From the NCBI GenBank assembly GCA_014529385.2, contig CM043942.1, forward strand, positions 31,738,469 through 31,802,468: a stretch of 64,000 bases of DNA. Direction: 5' to 3'. Position 1 is the stretch's first letter. Every line of letters starts with the position of its first letter. This DNA comes from Adiantum capillus-veneris (taxonomy: Eukaryota > Streptophyta > Polypodiopsida > Polypodiales > Pteridaceae). Of the stretch, positions 54,271 through 64,000 are shown one piece after another. A program made the translations under genes and the position numbers. Below the pieces are notes generated by a model, which was not told the origin of the DNA, did no database searches, and saw nothing but the letters and a program-made list of their open reading frames with translations.

Positions 54271-54730
54271 CAATGGCTCTTTGAACGTAAGTGGGAGAAG
54301 GCAACAAAGAAGGAAGGGCTGCATTTTCATGACAACCTGGCACCATTTTAAAATCCTACATAGGACAATCTATGTTGTTATGTGGAACTATGCATGGAAA
54401 CTTTCCTTTACAAGTTTGCGTTTTCTGGCCCTATTGGCAAAGCATTTTCAAAGCATGCATCACTCAATGCTTTGCACTTGAGCTAGTAGCTATGCACAAC
54501 CATGCTTCAAAAACTCTGTGTGAGAAACTCAAAGAATGGATGATCCCTAGTGGCTTAGGTAGTGCCACAGCAAGGTCGATGCTAGGCCGATCATCTCCAC
54601 CCATTGAGATCAATGGTTTGTGTGGGTGGAAAGCACTTTCAGACACACTCTCATAAAACGAAGCACATGGATTTATTTCTACATGGTGCTTGCCACTGTT
54701 TGCACCAAATCTTGCTCATTTTCATCAAAT
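54271..54730 (+). other. open frames after the primer site, unrecognised
   Basis: A frame from 54372 to 54656 reads HNHASKTLCEKLKEWMIPSG and SSPPIEINGLCGWKALSDTL. It might be the start of the body of the LTR element ending at 54258. I recognise no Gag motif. Confidence 0.3.
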
Positions 54731-55198
54731 AAGTAGGAGAGGTCGGCCGAGAGACTTTGGTCTTCAAAGTCAATTTCAAATTGTGTCGGGACTTCCTCCT
54801 TTCTACTTGGATCCTTCATATCCAAATCCCTCTCTGATGCATTCTCTCCATGGCTCTATGCTTCCGTATCGTTGACTTTGATAGTAAAGAGGGGGGTATT
54901 TGAGAGGCTACATAAGCATATAAGTTAGGGCCAGCACAACCCTAATAAATTCCCTCCGAAATTTAAAAATCAGAGAGGGGTGGTGGAGAGACAAGCCGAG
55001 AGACTTTGGTCTTCAAAGTCGATTTTGAATTGTGTCGACGCTTCCTCCTTTCCACTTGGATCCTTCATACCCAAATCTCTCTCTCATGCATTCTCTCCAT
55101 AGCTCTATGCTTCTACATCCTAGACTTTAACAATAAGTGTAGGGGAGAGGGGGTTTTTCGAGAGGCTACATAAGCATAAGCTAGCCCCATCGCTTGCT

Positions 55199-55553
55199 AC
55201 AGTACTCCACGATGCTAATTTTGCAAAGCAAATGTGTGCTTGCAGAAAAGTTGAGAGCAGATCTTTTCATGCGTGCTTTATCATATTGGAGCGAAGGCAA
55301 AAATACAGGCGACTTGGCTCGTTCCTCTCGGATGGAAGAATCTGCTCTCTTTCCATATCATGCCATAGTATTGGACCCTCTACCTTAGGTCATGGTTGAA
55401 AAATGTGAGGGAAGCAAGTTGGGATGTGAGAAAAAGTTGAGCACTCTAGTATTAAATAGTGTTTAAACTCTCGAACTTGCAGCGACCATAATGTGCGATG
55501 GGACTCTTCCATTGCCCCAAGTACAAAACCATATTCTTAGTTGAGAGAGAGTC

Positions 55554-55603
<50 letters not shown>

Positions 55604-55711
55604 GGGGGGGGGGCGGACGGGGGCGGGGGGTTAGAGGCATCTACACTCTAAAAAGTGGAGAAGGAAAAGGAAGCTTACATTATCACTCAACATAAAAATA
55701 GATATATTTTT
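55199..55711 (+). repeat. dispersed repeat, copy 2
   Basis: It matches 24983-25500, including the degraded frame KLRADLFMRALSYWSEGKNT then GDLARSSRMEES. The internal simple repeat is (GA)n followed by a G-run at 55560-55630. It is truncated on the right, where copy 3 begins. Confidence 0.8.
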
Positions 55712-55970
55712 GAAGCAAAGGAAAAGATACAGGCGACTTGGCTTGTTTCTCTCTAATGGAATAATTCTCTCTCCTTCCATATCATGCCATAGTATTGGCC
55801 CCTCTACCCTATTTCATGGTTGAAATGTGAGGGAAGCAAGTCGAGATGTGAGAAAAAGTTGAGCACTCTAGTATTATGTAATGTTTAAACTCGTGAGCTT
55901 GCAGTGACCATAATGTACAATGGGACTCTTCTCCATTACCCCAAGTACAAAACCATGTTCTTCGTTGAGT

Positions 55971-56005
<35 letters not shown>

Positions 56006-56211
56006 GGGCATCTACACTCTAAAAACTGGGAGACGAAAAAGGAAGCTTACATTATCACTCAACACAGAAATAGATATATTTTTGTCACCATTCTGTATCA
56101 TCAATGTGCATCTTCACTTATACGTTGTCTCTTGAATCACGTTTAAACGGGGCATAATTTGTAGTTTTTTTGCACGCGAGGGCTGCATGCTTTGCTTAAT
56201 AGCTTGTAAGA
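55712..56211 (+). repeat. dispersed repeat, copy 3
   Basis: It is joined directly to copy 2, lacks the first ~120 bp of the unit and extends to TTAATAGCTTGTAAG, like copy 1. It again contains (GA)n and a G-run at 55968-56008. Copies 2 and 3 form a partial tandem duplication. Confidence 0.8.
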
Positions 56212-56406
56212 GTTGGGTCGCTCTTTGGGCGAGTAGGGGGAGTGGGAGGAGTGTTAAAATCCAAAATGCCGAAAGCCTAGGCGTGCAGATCATGTGAGTT
56301 CTCTACCCCTGCTAGCCCTCAGAAAAACGTAGGTGATAAGCTATTTTTACGGGGAGCGGCTCTTCCCCTTATTCGTAGGGAAAGAAGCCAATGGAAATAA
56401 CGGACT

Positions 56407-56686
56407 ATGAAGACTTTTTCTGCATGTTTTTGCAATGAGTTTCCACCTTCCTCACAGTGCGACTATGCGCTTCTATCGCACGTGTCAAAGCAAGGGACTT
56501 GCCGTACACTGTGTGCGAGCCACAAATGGCTGCAAGCACACAACCAGATTAATCTAGCAAGCTCAAGAGAGCAAGGGTGTGTCACTCACCGCCCTACGCT
56601 CGCCTTCGTGGAGGATTCCTCACCGCAAAGAAGAGGGAGCTACCACCGTACCGCGCTCAACCGTCTCGCCGTCGTCGTGCCGTTGC

Positions 56687-56690
<4 letters not shown>
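56407..56690 (+). other. short unrecognised open frame before a microsatellite
   Basis: A frame from 56407 gives MKTFSACFCNEFPPSSQCDY, then FVEDSSPQRRGSYHRTALNR, and then enters the CT repeat. It may be chance. The high GC content differs from its AT-rich flanks. Confidence 0.25.
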
Positions 56691-56783
<93 letters not shown>

Positions 56784-56800
56784 ACGCATAGACACACACA
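56691..56800. repeat. (CT)n-(CA)n microsatellite
   Basis: About 34 CT dinucleotides followed by about 13 CA dinucleotides and a short CACACA tail. Confidence 0.97.
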
Positions 56801-56899
56801 CAAAGAGATGAAGAAGAAGATGGATATGGAGCAAGAGCACTCTTCAATTGCACAAATGAGAGAATGAGTGATTTTTAGGTTTAGGTGACTTTTACATGA

Positions 56900-58920
56900 G
56901 CTCGTCCATTCATACTTGGGCGCCCATGCTTAGCCAACTAACCCTTGAATGTTCCAATTAGAGTGCGTCTCTCAGCGGTGATCACTCTTACCCTTTTCCT
57001 ATTCGACCGACAAGCCCGGCCCATGACTACCAGAAGTGGACGCCAGTGGTTAACATGCCCCCCTTCCTGATGTAGATTCGGCCCTTGGAATATAACAGTG
57101 CAGCATTGGATCCACGATAGGAGTACCTGTAGCAAAAGAAAAACAACATTGTGAAAGCTCAAAGGCAGCATGTGCAAGTGTGCGCAACACATGATATTCT
57201 AGGAAATGCAAAAAAAATCATGAATTGTAACATTGCGAACTAGAGCAAGTGTAGTACCTGAATGAAATGCAATTGAGTTAAGGTCTATTAGGTTGACTCT
57301 AAGAGAATTACACAAGAGCAAGGGCTAAAGTAAGTACTAGATTGACCAACCTTAATTAAAAAATGTTGACTAAAGAGTAGTTAATCCTAGGAATGCTTGT
57401 CGGGGTCTAAAGACTATTGATCTTGTCACTTATACCACTTAAGTGTGATCAACATAAAATACAAGGAAGTTTGTGCTATTTGATTTCTCTTTTCTATCTT
57501 TTTTTTTCCTTTTTTTTCTTTTTTGTTGTTATCATATTTGCTACAAGTAGTTGGGGACTCCAGGTCTCAAATACCAGCTTGAGCGTAAACTAGCCAGGAG
57601 ACTCGAGGTCTCAAATACCCGCTTAGCACATGGACTTCCACAACACAAGTCACACTTAGGTGCAATAAGCTAGAGATAACTATATCCTCATAGCCTAAAA
57701 CATTACTAAAGTTACTACAATTAATAGACTATTTAGGAATTAAAGTCAGCAATTAAGTGGCCTAGTTTAGCCTAAGGTCTTGATACCTACTTAAAGCCAA
57801 CTAATAGACAAAACTCAAAGAGAAGAACAAGGTACTAGAAGTTTGAAAAAATTCTAGCATCTAAATTGGCAATGTCACAACTTCATAAATTTTATTCATT
57901 GTTAGAAACTCAAATGACAAGATGCAAACATGTAACTGTGGAAAACATAGATAAAAGGAATGAGTATACCTGATATAATGGAGAACATCCGTTGTAACAT
58001 GCAAACATCCATTGTCGTTGTCCTTCGAAGGCATCCTTATGTAGTCACAAACTGCACAATAGTCACCACCAAACATCCACCTTCCAGAGGCACATCAGTG
58101 GAAAAAGGTACCAACCCTTATTGAACACAATTAAACAACATAAGGAACCCTGACCTAATTATTTGCACTCCCCCTAGAGAGTCAAGGGAATAGGATATTG
58201 TAGAGATTGGGGGGAAACCCTAAGGCTAAACCCCTATTCTCGTCGTCGAGAAAAACAGTCATCATCCGTGAGACCATATGTGCCATCCGTGTAATCATGT
58301 AAATTGTCTTCATCATTAGAGGCACCAATGTTTACTAAGAAGGTCGCTAGACGTCTATAGTCATCTTGGTCAAAAGGGTAGGCTTGTGCAATGGGAGAAA
58401 CGCTCTCTACTAGGTATGGATCAATTGTGGTCAAGAGACGTATCAACCATTCTAACTCGTTGAAATTCCTCTCACATGCTAGCGTACCTACCAAATCCCA
58501 TTCACAGGCAAGCACCAGAAAGACCATGTGAAACACTTGTGAAAAATAAAGAAGGTACCTCTCACCCAAGGCAGGAGTGGATGACTCTAGCATACTAGCC
58601 ATATCTGTACACACAGATAGATGATGGTTAGAGTGCAAATATTACAAGGGTCGTGTAAAAGGTCGTGTCCTTGTGCATAATGTGTTTTTATGATTTTGTG
58701 TTATGTATAGAACTCGTAGGTTTCCAGATTTTTGTTTGGTGGCGCTCTTTCTCTTTTACTTTCTTATTTTTGTTTGGTGGCACTCTTTCTCTTTTACTTT
58801 ATTATTTTTGTTTTTTGTGAGTATAAGGCTTTATATATACATTCCCTAAGATTGGGAGATTAAGAGGTCAGGAAGGAAGGTTGAGAGGGAAGACAAGTGA
58901 ATGATGGATGTCAACAAACA
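56900..58920 (-). repeat. probable 3' LTR zone of the right-hand gypsy element (left border unclear)
   Basis: At 58920 the sequence CAACAAACA is followed by CTCCCCCCTTCTTT. On the minus strand this is the polypurine tract AAAGAAGGGGGGAG immediately before TGTTTGTTG, the expected 3' LTR start. The left end was not found; the zone could be up to 2 kb. Within it are open minus-strand stretches (58638-58234: LIRLLTTIDPYLVESVSPIA; 58076-57970: FGGDYCAVCDYIRMPSKDND) and splice-like CTACAG and ATCAG/GTATAC sites, so part of it may instead be an unrelated gene. Confidence 0.45.
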
Positions 58921-58934
58921 CTCCCCCCTTCTTT

Positions 58935-59774
58935 GGGTAGATCATACATTTTGGAATGATGTCATCACCTTTTGAAACCAATTGTTCCAAGTTGTTATGG
59001 GTGAAGGCTTTACCCAATAGTTTTCGACCTCCCTATGCGTTTCATCTAGTTGTTGCAAGGGTGGTAAGGTACTCTCTCATGATTATATTTGCAATGTTGT
59101 TGTAGGTGGTGAACTTACAATGGGAGGTGCAAACTCTTCCTTGTTTGTATAGATATGTACAGTGGTAGGTGGAGGTTGTGTCGAAGGTTTTATTTTCATA
59201 TAGGAACTACATGAAGAGCAAGAAGCTTCATTTGACTTCCATGTTCCTGAGCTAGGTGGAACAAATCGTTCTTTCTTTGGTACCCAAACTAGCTCTAGAG
59301 CTGGTGTGTAGCATTCTGTGATTTTTTTCTTTCCGCGATCATCAATTCGTTTTGGAGCTACAAGATTGGGCTCACATGGGTAAGGTGATAGGTAAGACAT
59401 AATTTACAATTTGGCACCCAGATTTGATCATTTCCTTCATAGTAGCCTTGGGCTTCCAATAGTTTTTTAGGAATCCAGCGCAACATTTCTTTACATGTCT
59501 TGGGCGAGTGGGGCGTCTCTTACCAGGCTCCTGTCTTTTAGCACTAGCTATGGTCACCTAAGAAGCTTTAGGGACCCACTTGTAAGTTTTCTTTGTCAGA
59601 GTCCAACCGATCATCCCCTGTTTCAACGCGGAATGCATGTGTAACTCCAAGGTTGGCCTCTCGTTAGCGTCTTATGCACTGTTGTCGCTCTTTAGCCTCA
59701 GCTTGAGCTTGTATCTTCTTTAATTCTGTTTATGCCTTGGTTGCCTTTTTTTGATGGATGGCACGTAGCTCCTC
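58935..59774 (-). pseudogene. post-integrase region of the right-hand gypsy element
   Basis: Minus-strand frames give KKCCAGFLKNYWKPKATMKE (59557-59372) and LELVWVPKKERFVPPSSGTW (59400-59083). They have no match to known domains. Position after integrase is like the extra ORF region of the middle gypsy, but much shorter. Confidence 0.4.
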
Positions 59775-60720
59775 TTAGCTTAAAGGATCATAATATCTTT
59801 TAAATTTACTACCATTGAGGAATCCGATAGTTTCAACGCCATCAAGAGTCTCCACACGAATGGTTCCTTGTGGGGTGATTTCACATACTCTATATGGTCC
59901 TTTTCTCGCATATTTCAACTTTTTCTTGTCATTACGCACTCCATACATAAGGACTTTATCACCAACATTGATATCTTTGTTCTTTAGATGACGGTCAAAC
60001 CATTTCTTCCTCCTATCTTTCTCCACAAGTGTGTTTTGCACAGCCCATTTTCTTTCTTCATCTAACCTCTCAAGGATATATAAGCACTCAACTAAAGGAT
60101 TGCCATCCCAACCTTCTTGTGAAGTTACGTGTAGACTAGGAATTACAAACTCACATGGCATAACTGCTTCTTGGCCATATATCATTTTGAATGGTGTACA
60201 ATTAATAGCCACTTTGTAAGAAGTACGATAATCCCATAGAGCTAATGTAAGCTTTAAATCCCAATCTGTACGATGAACCTCAAAGACAGATGAACCTCAA
60301 TTGTCTTTGTCAAAATGGAGATGAGAGTTTTGTTGGTACTCTTAGCTTGGCCATTTGCTTGTGGATAATAAGGTGTGGACTTATGGTGAGCTATCATGAA
60401 GTTGGTAGTGAGTTCCTTTATCATCACTGCGTTTATAAAATGAGTGTCATTGTCACTCACAATCTCAAAGGGACAACCAAATCTTGTAATAATTTTCTCA
60501 AAGAGAAACTTGGCAGTTGACCTTGCATCAGCCTTATGTGTCACCCTGGCTTCCACCCACTTTGTCACATAGTCAGTGGAAACGATAATATATCGAGATT
60601 GAGTGCTACAAGCTGCCGGACTAATTGGGCCTACAAAGTTCAAACCCCATTTTTCAAATGGTTGAGTCACTTTAACAGGATGTAAGGGCATCTTATCCTT
60701 CCGTTGTGTGATCTTGTAAC
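59775..60720 (-). pseudogene. gypsy integrase with D-to-N and E-to-K active-site changes
   Basis: From 60691 the frame gives VTQPFEKWGLNFVGPISPAA, where the first catalytic Asp of G-L-D-F is Asn (AAC). It continues FEIVSDNDTHFINAV with the second Asp intact, and YYPQANGQAKSTNKTL, where the catalytic Glu is Lys. From 60212 a second frame gives the PFKMIYGQEAVMPCEF block, KNKDINVGDKVLMYGV and KGPYRVCEITPQGTIRVETL, the C-terminal SH3-like GPY/F part, ending at 59775. A frameshift lies near 60230-60254. Both mutations are G-to-A on the coding strand. Confidence 0.9.
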
Positions 60721-61108
60721 CTTAGCATTCATCACATACTTTTGCAAAAAGTGATGCATCCTTTAATAAGGTAGGCCACCAATAGCCTGATTGCAACACC
60801 TTTCTAGCTGTTAGTTCCCCTGAGAAATGTCCTCCGGCTATACCCATGTGAGCTTCTTGTAGTATGTATAAATACTCATCCTCATGGACACGTCTACGAA
60901 TATCATCCTTCCCTAGCCTGTAGAGAGTTCCTACAATGAGAGAATAAGGTTCACATTCTTTTAACAGTTTTCGAGCTATGTCCTTACGAAGCTCTTGGGT
61001 GGAAAACTATTAACTAGAAAGTTCACAATCTTCTCACTCCATTCAGGCATGGTCTCGACTAGAAATAAGGAAGTATCGGGCAATTCATCATTGACTCCAG
61101 TAGGGCCT
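60721..61108 (-). pseudogene. RNase H-integrase connection and zinc-binding region
   Basis: The minus strand shows degenerate integrase N-terminal text (a GHFSGELTARKVLQSGYWWP-like run and CDEC) with several frame breaks. It is continuous in position with the RNase H and integrase on either side. Confidence 0.6.
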
Positions 61109-61477
61109 TCACCCATTAGGTATGCGAGACAAATGATTCACCATGACATGTCTTTTACCAAGTCTCACCACAATGGTAAAATCAAACTCAAGAAGAATTA
61201 ACAACCATCGTGTAATTCTTCCCGTGGAACAAGGTTTATTTACTAGATACAACAAGGCTTGATGATCCACATAGAAAACAAACTGGTTGGCAAGAAGGTA
61301 GTAGAGGAATTTCTTTACTACATAAATCATAGCTATACCTTCTCGCTCTGTAGTGGTGAAGTTTCTCTTGGCATCATTCAATTGACGACTTGCAAAGCTA
61401 ATGGGGTAGTCCAGTTTATGTTCTACTGGTTGAGCTAGAACACACCCAATAGCAAAGTTCGATGCATCAATATACAC
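61109..61477 (-). pseudogene. gypsy RNase H
   Basis: VYIDASNFAIGCVLAQPVEH-type text (first catalytic Asp), NFTTTEREGIAMIYVVKKF, FVFYVDHQALLYLVNKP and LGKRHVMVNHLSR give the complete RNase H signature. The Glu and second Asp are present. It is separated from RT by a TAG near 61492. Confidence 0.9.
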
Positions 61478-61492
61478 ATGAAAAAATACATT

Positions 61493-62330
61493 CTAATAGG
61501 GCATTCGTAGAGTAGGAATGCTAGTCAAGGTCTTTTTCAATGACTCATAAGCATGGTCACACTCTGCGGTCCAGTGAAACTCAATAAGAAGTTTGTACAA
61601 TGGACGAGATATATCGGCAAAGTTTAAAATAAACCGTCGGTAATAACCAACATGGCCCATGAACCTTTGAACTCCTTTATAGTTTGTAGGTGGTGGCAAT
61701 TCAGCAATGGCTTTAATTTTGCTCTCATCTGTGGAAATCCCATTTTTGGACACTATATGCCCTAAAATGACTCCATGTTTAACCCAAAATTGGCATTTGA
61801 AAGGGTTTAAGGAGGTGTGCTGCACTTCTCAAACACTTTTTGTAAGCATGATAGATGTTATTTCCAAGAGGAATAAATACAAAGGTCATCTAAGAAAGCT
61901 TCACAAAACTCCCTCAAATATTCTCTAAAAGCAGTGTTTATTAATCTTTGAAAGGTAGCAGGGGCATTGGTTAAGCCAGAAGCCATAACACAAAATGCGA
62001 ACACTCCAAATTCGGTTATAAAAGCCATTTTAGCTTGGTCCTCTAGTGCAAATGGATTTGATTGTATCGAGAGTACCCATCTAAAAAGCTATAAGCTTCC
62101 TTTCCTACAACTCTTTCAAGCACATGTTCTGAATATGGCAAGGGATAATGGTCCCTCCTAGTGATAGCATTGACCTTCTTGAGATCCATGCACACTCTGA
62201 GTTTCCCATTCTTTTTCGGCACAATTACTATTGCAGACACCCATTTTGAGTGCTCAATAGGGTGTATGAATCCGCATTTCACAAGCTTTTCAATCTCTTC
62301 TTGAATGATCTTTGCATATTTAGGATTCAT
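61493..62330 (-). pseudogene. gypsy reverse transcriptase
   Basis: VIVPKKNGKLRVCMDLKKVN and FLDGYSRYNQIHLH (62330-62043) are followed in shifted frames by RT text with the active site A-F-L-D-D-L-C-I-Y-S near 61890. From 61825, CQFWVKHGVILGHIVSKNGI and VGYYRRFILNFADISRPLYK complete the domain. At least two frameshifts (near 62040 and 61850) break it. Confidence 0.9.
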
Positions 62331-62339
62331 TAGGTAGGG

Positions 62340-63560
62340 TCATTGTTGAACTGGTTTAGCCATGCTATTCATGGGGATTGTGTGTTGCACCACGGAATGT
62401 GGAACACCTTTCATATTATGATATGTCCAAGCAAATATATCCCAAAATTCCTTGAGAAGTTCTTTGAGTACACACTCCTCAGTCTCTCTCAGATCTTGGG
62501 CAATGAAAACAAGTTTGGACTCTTCTCCAGGGTCTGCTAACTCTATTTCCTTAACTATCACTGGACCGTCATAAACTCCATTGCTTCCATCGATAGGTTT
62601 TCTTTGAGCCTTTGTATCCAAAACCTTTTGCTCCTCTGTGGTGTAGGATTTGAAATGTTCAGGTGCAGGGTGTAAGTCTGTGGGGTCATATTGTTCTGTG
62701 GACTGTGATTTCACTTTTGATTCCTTTTGTTGTTGAGCTAACTCCCAATTTTGTCGTCTCCTTACGGTACGGCTCAACTTTGGCTTCTCTGTAGCCTCTA
62801 GTTGTGTGATTTCAATTGGTTGTGGACTACACCACATAATGCTTTGAAGGTAATCACCCCATTTATCTACCAACTTTCGATGAGCATCACACGCCCCTAT
62901 ATAATTTTGCCATTCTACGGTAGATTTCTTTTCATTTATTCTAGCACGCACATTTTCTCGATATTATCGCCTCTTATATCTCTTACTCTTCTTGTCTAAT
63001 TTTTTATTACGGCCGATCTCTAGTGAAGAGTCAATAGATGAATTGCTTATTGTGTCTTCTGCTCCCTTTGATAGATTGTCATCTAGGATACCACTAGGCC
63101 CTGAATGGTGTGTCCCCACATTTGCACTAAGATTTAACTCAAATTCTTCGTCCTCAGAGTCAATTTCAATTGATGATTCTGACCCTAAATTGTGTGGGCT
63201 ATAGTCTTGTGAGACGCTACTGGTTCCAATGCCAGTCAAACCTTCATCTTGTAGGTCATCAAAAGTTATATGCATTGCTTCTAGCATATTTAAGGGTACG
63301 AGTGGTGGCATTTCTTCCCCCTCAGGTGTTACCTAGGTCATCCCCCCATTTCCCCAAGTGTCTGTGGTTGCTGTTAAGTGGACCCAATCCACATTGTTCG
63401 ACTCAGTCATCCCAGGTAGTACATCCATATAAGGAGAATCTTCCGCAACATCAGTGTCCACTTTACATGTATAACAATACTACAATGGGCCAATGAACTG
63501 TGGTGTCAGATCTATGATCAATTATAAACCTGTTTCCTAGAGGATGTGCTTGACCAGTTA
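62340..63560 (-). pseudogene. gypsy protease-RT linker
   Basis: Charged, low-complexity text lies between protease and RT: SSIEIDSEDEEFELNLSANV (63311-62964) and RRRQNWELAQQQKESKVKSQ, then FWDIFAWTYHNMKGVPHSVV (62951-62340). The last phrase is the conserved D-x-F-A-W-x-x-x-x-x-K-G-V block just before gypsy RT. Confidence 0.75.
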
Positions 63561-63615
63561 CAAGATCCACTCGAATGACAGAATCTTGGAACTGCAAGTA
63601 GACATGGTTTTTAGA

Positions 63616-63963
63616 CTAGTCATGCACCATTTTTGCTTCCCTCATGAAAGGAAGTCCTAAGATCATCTCAGATGCCATAATGTGCTTGGAGAAATCCATA
63701 CCAATGAAGGTATTTCTTACTTTATGTCCAAAGACCTTGATCTTGAGATCTTCTAGCATCCCAATAGGTTTAACAATAGACCCACTAGCCATCTTTACTA
63801 CTATGGTTGTGGTCCCAAGGTGAGTTCTTCTCATAGCTTCCCAGTAATTTTTAGTCACAATGCGACCCCTAGTGCCACCATCAAGGATTCCCTTCACAGC
63901 TAATCCCTTGGTAGTGATTGGTATGGTTGCATTGGATTCATCGCCCTCAAAGTATTGTCCCAA
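63616..63963 (-). pseudogene. gypsy aspartic protease
   Basis: VKGILDGGTRGRIVTKNYWE is the active-site loop with D-G-G, as in the middle gypsy element, and MASEMILGLPFMREAKMVHD is the flap-helix block. Gag lies beyond the right edge. Confidence 0.78.
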
Positions 63964-64000
63964 CTTGTTAACAGATATTTCTACAACAAGGTTCTCATCT

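Larger units (their letters stand above)
53591..55150 (+). repeat. cluster of four related LTR-tail-like segments
   Basis: A phrase of the type GTGCATTCTCTCCCAAGCTC followed by TATGCTTC..TTGACTTT recurs near 53660, 54225, 54840 and 55085. The second copy ends CTTTCACA at 54258 and is followed at once by TGGTATCAGAGC (54259-54270), the tRNA-Met primer site, so it is an LTR 3' end. The last two form a ~245-bp tandem duplication that also shares CCGAGAGACTTTGGTCTTCA and GAGAGGCTACATAAGCATA. No pol was found nearby, so these may be TRIM-like or solo LTRs. Confidence 0.65.
58921..64000 (-). mobile_element. Ty3/gypsy retrotransposon, partial (cut by right edge)
   Basis: From the right edge leftwards the minus strand carries protease, a linker, RT, RNase H and integrase, then about 0.8 kb of extra sequence and a polypurine tract (58921-58934). 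Gag and the 5' LTR lie outside the window. Text is similar in style to the middle element of the nest but clearly a different family. Frameshifts and two integrase active-site changes show that it is dead. Confidence 0.9.

Noticed and set aside
56577-56867. Frames through the CT-CA repeat near 56.7 kb
   Set aside because: Ser-Leu and Thr-His dipeptide runs come from the simple repeat; all frames are open there for trivial reasons.
1-64000. tRNA, rRNA or organelle-derived genes
   Set aside because: None was recognised by eye; the TGGTATCAGAGC hits are LTR primer sites, not tRNA genes.

Overview
This is nuclear DNA of a land plant, very probably a fern or a related seed-free vascular plant. 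The evidence is GT-AG introns, plant-type Ty3/gypsy and Ty1/copia elements primed from initiator tRNA-Met, a CACTA DNA transposon with a TNP2 transposase, dense CT/GA/CA microsatellites, and a long array of decayed pentatricopeptide-repeat (PPR) sequence of the SPDA-TYACILKAC type that I associate with fern and lycophyte genomes. The species assignment is inference. The window is almost entirely mobile-element sequence; only one stretch (27.8-29.5 kb) looks like an ordinary intact host gene.

Layout. 1-5.4 kb: 3' to 5' part of a minus-strand Ty3/gypsy element that runs off the left edge. 6.2-11.7 kb: a decayed PPR array ending in a ~220-bp tandem repeat and a CT microsatellite. 12.1-13.7 kb: a broken calmodulin-like gene and an unrecognised ORF with two stops. 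14.2-15.7 kb: a decayed gene for a Rep-type HUH endonuclease (HLHL and GYCLK motifs, no helicase seen), best explained as a Replitron-like rolling-circle transposon, followed by a small intact coiled-coil ORF. 16.7-24.8 kb: a nearly complete 8.1-kb CACTA element with two divergent genes, GCGGTAAT-type subterminal repeats and a palindromic array in an intron. 25-27.6 kb: dispersed repeats and microsatellites. 27.8-29.5 kb: an unrecognised multi-exon gene.

30.4-52.9 kb is a three-level nest that can be resolved to the base. The outer copia element (minus strand, TSD GTACT on both sides) was split in its RNase H by a Ty3/gypsy element (minus strand, TSD ACGAG/GTGAG), which was itself split in its integrase by a short non-autonomous copia-like element (plus strand, TSD AGCTT on both sides). 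Removing each insert restores the reading frame at the break, and my by-eye LTR divergence (about 8%, 5% and 3%) follows the nesting order. A further ~3.8 kb between 46.7 and 50.5 kb replaces part of the copia pol and is unexplained.

53.6-56.9 kb holds a cluster of LTR-like ends, one with its tRNA-Met primer site, and two more copies of the 25-kb dispersed repeat. 58.9-64 kb is another minus-strand Ty3/gypsy element, entering from the right edge, with two of its three integrase catalytic residues mutated.

A common thread is decay by C-to-T (or G-to-A) change: most premature stops in the HUH gene, the gypsy RT, the small copia element and the TNP2 gene can be derived from CAA, CAG or CGA codons, as expected for long-methylated, silenced repeats. 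All protein calls are from reading translations by eye; no database search was possible.
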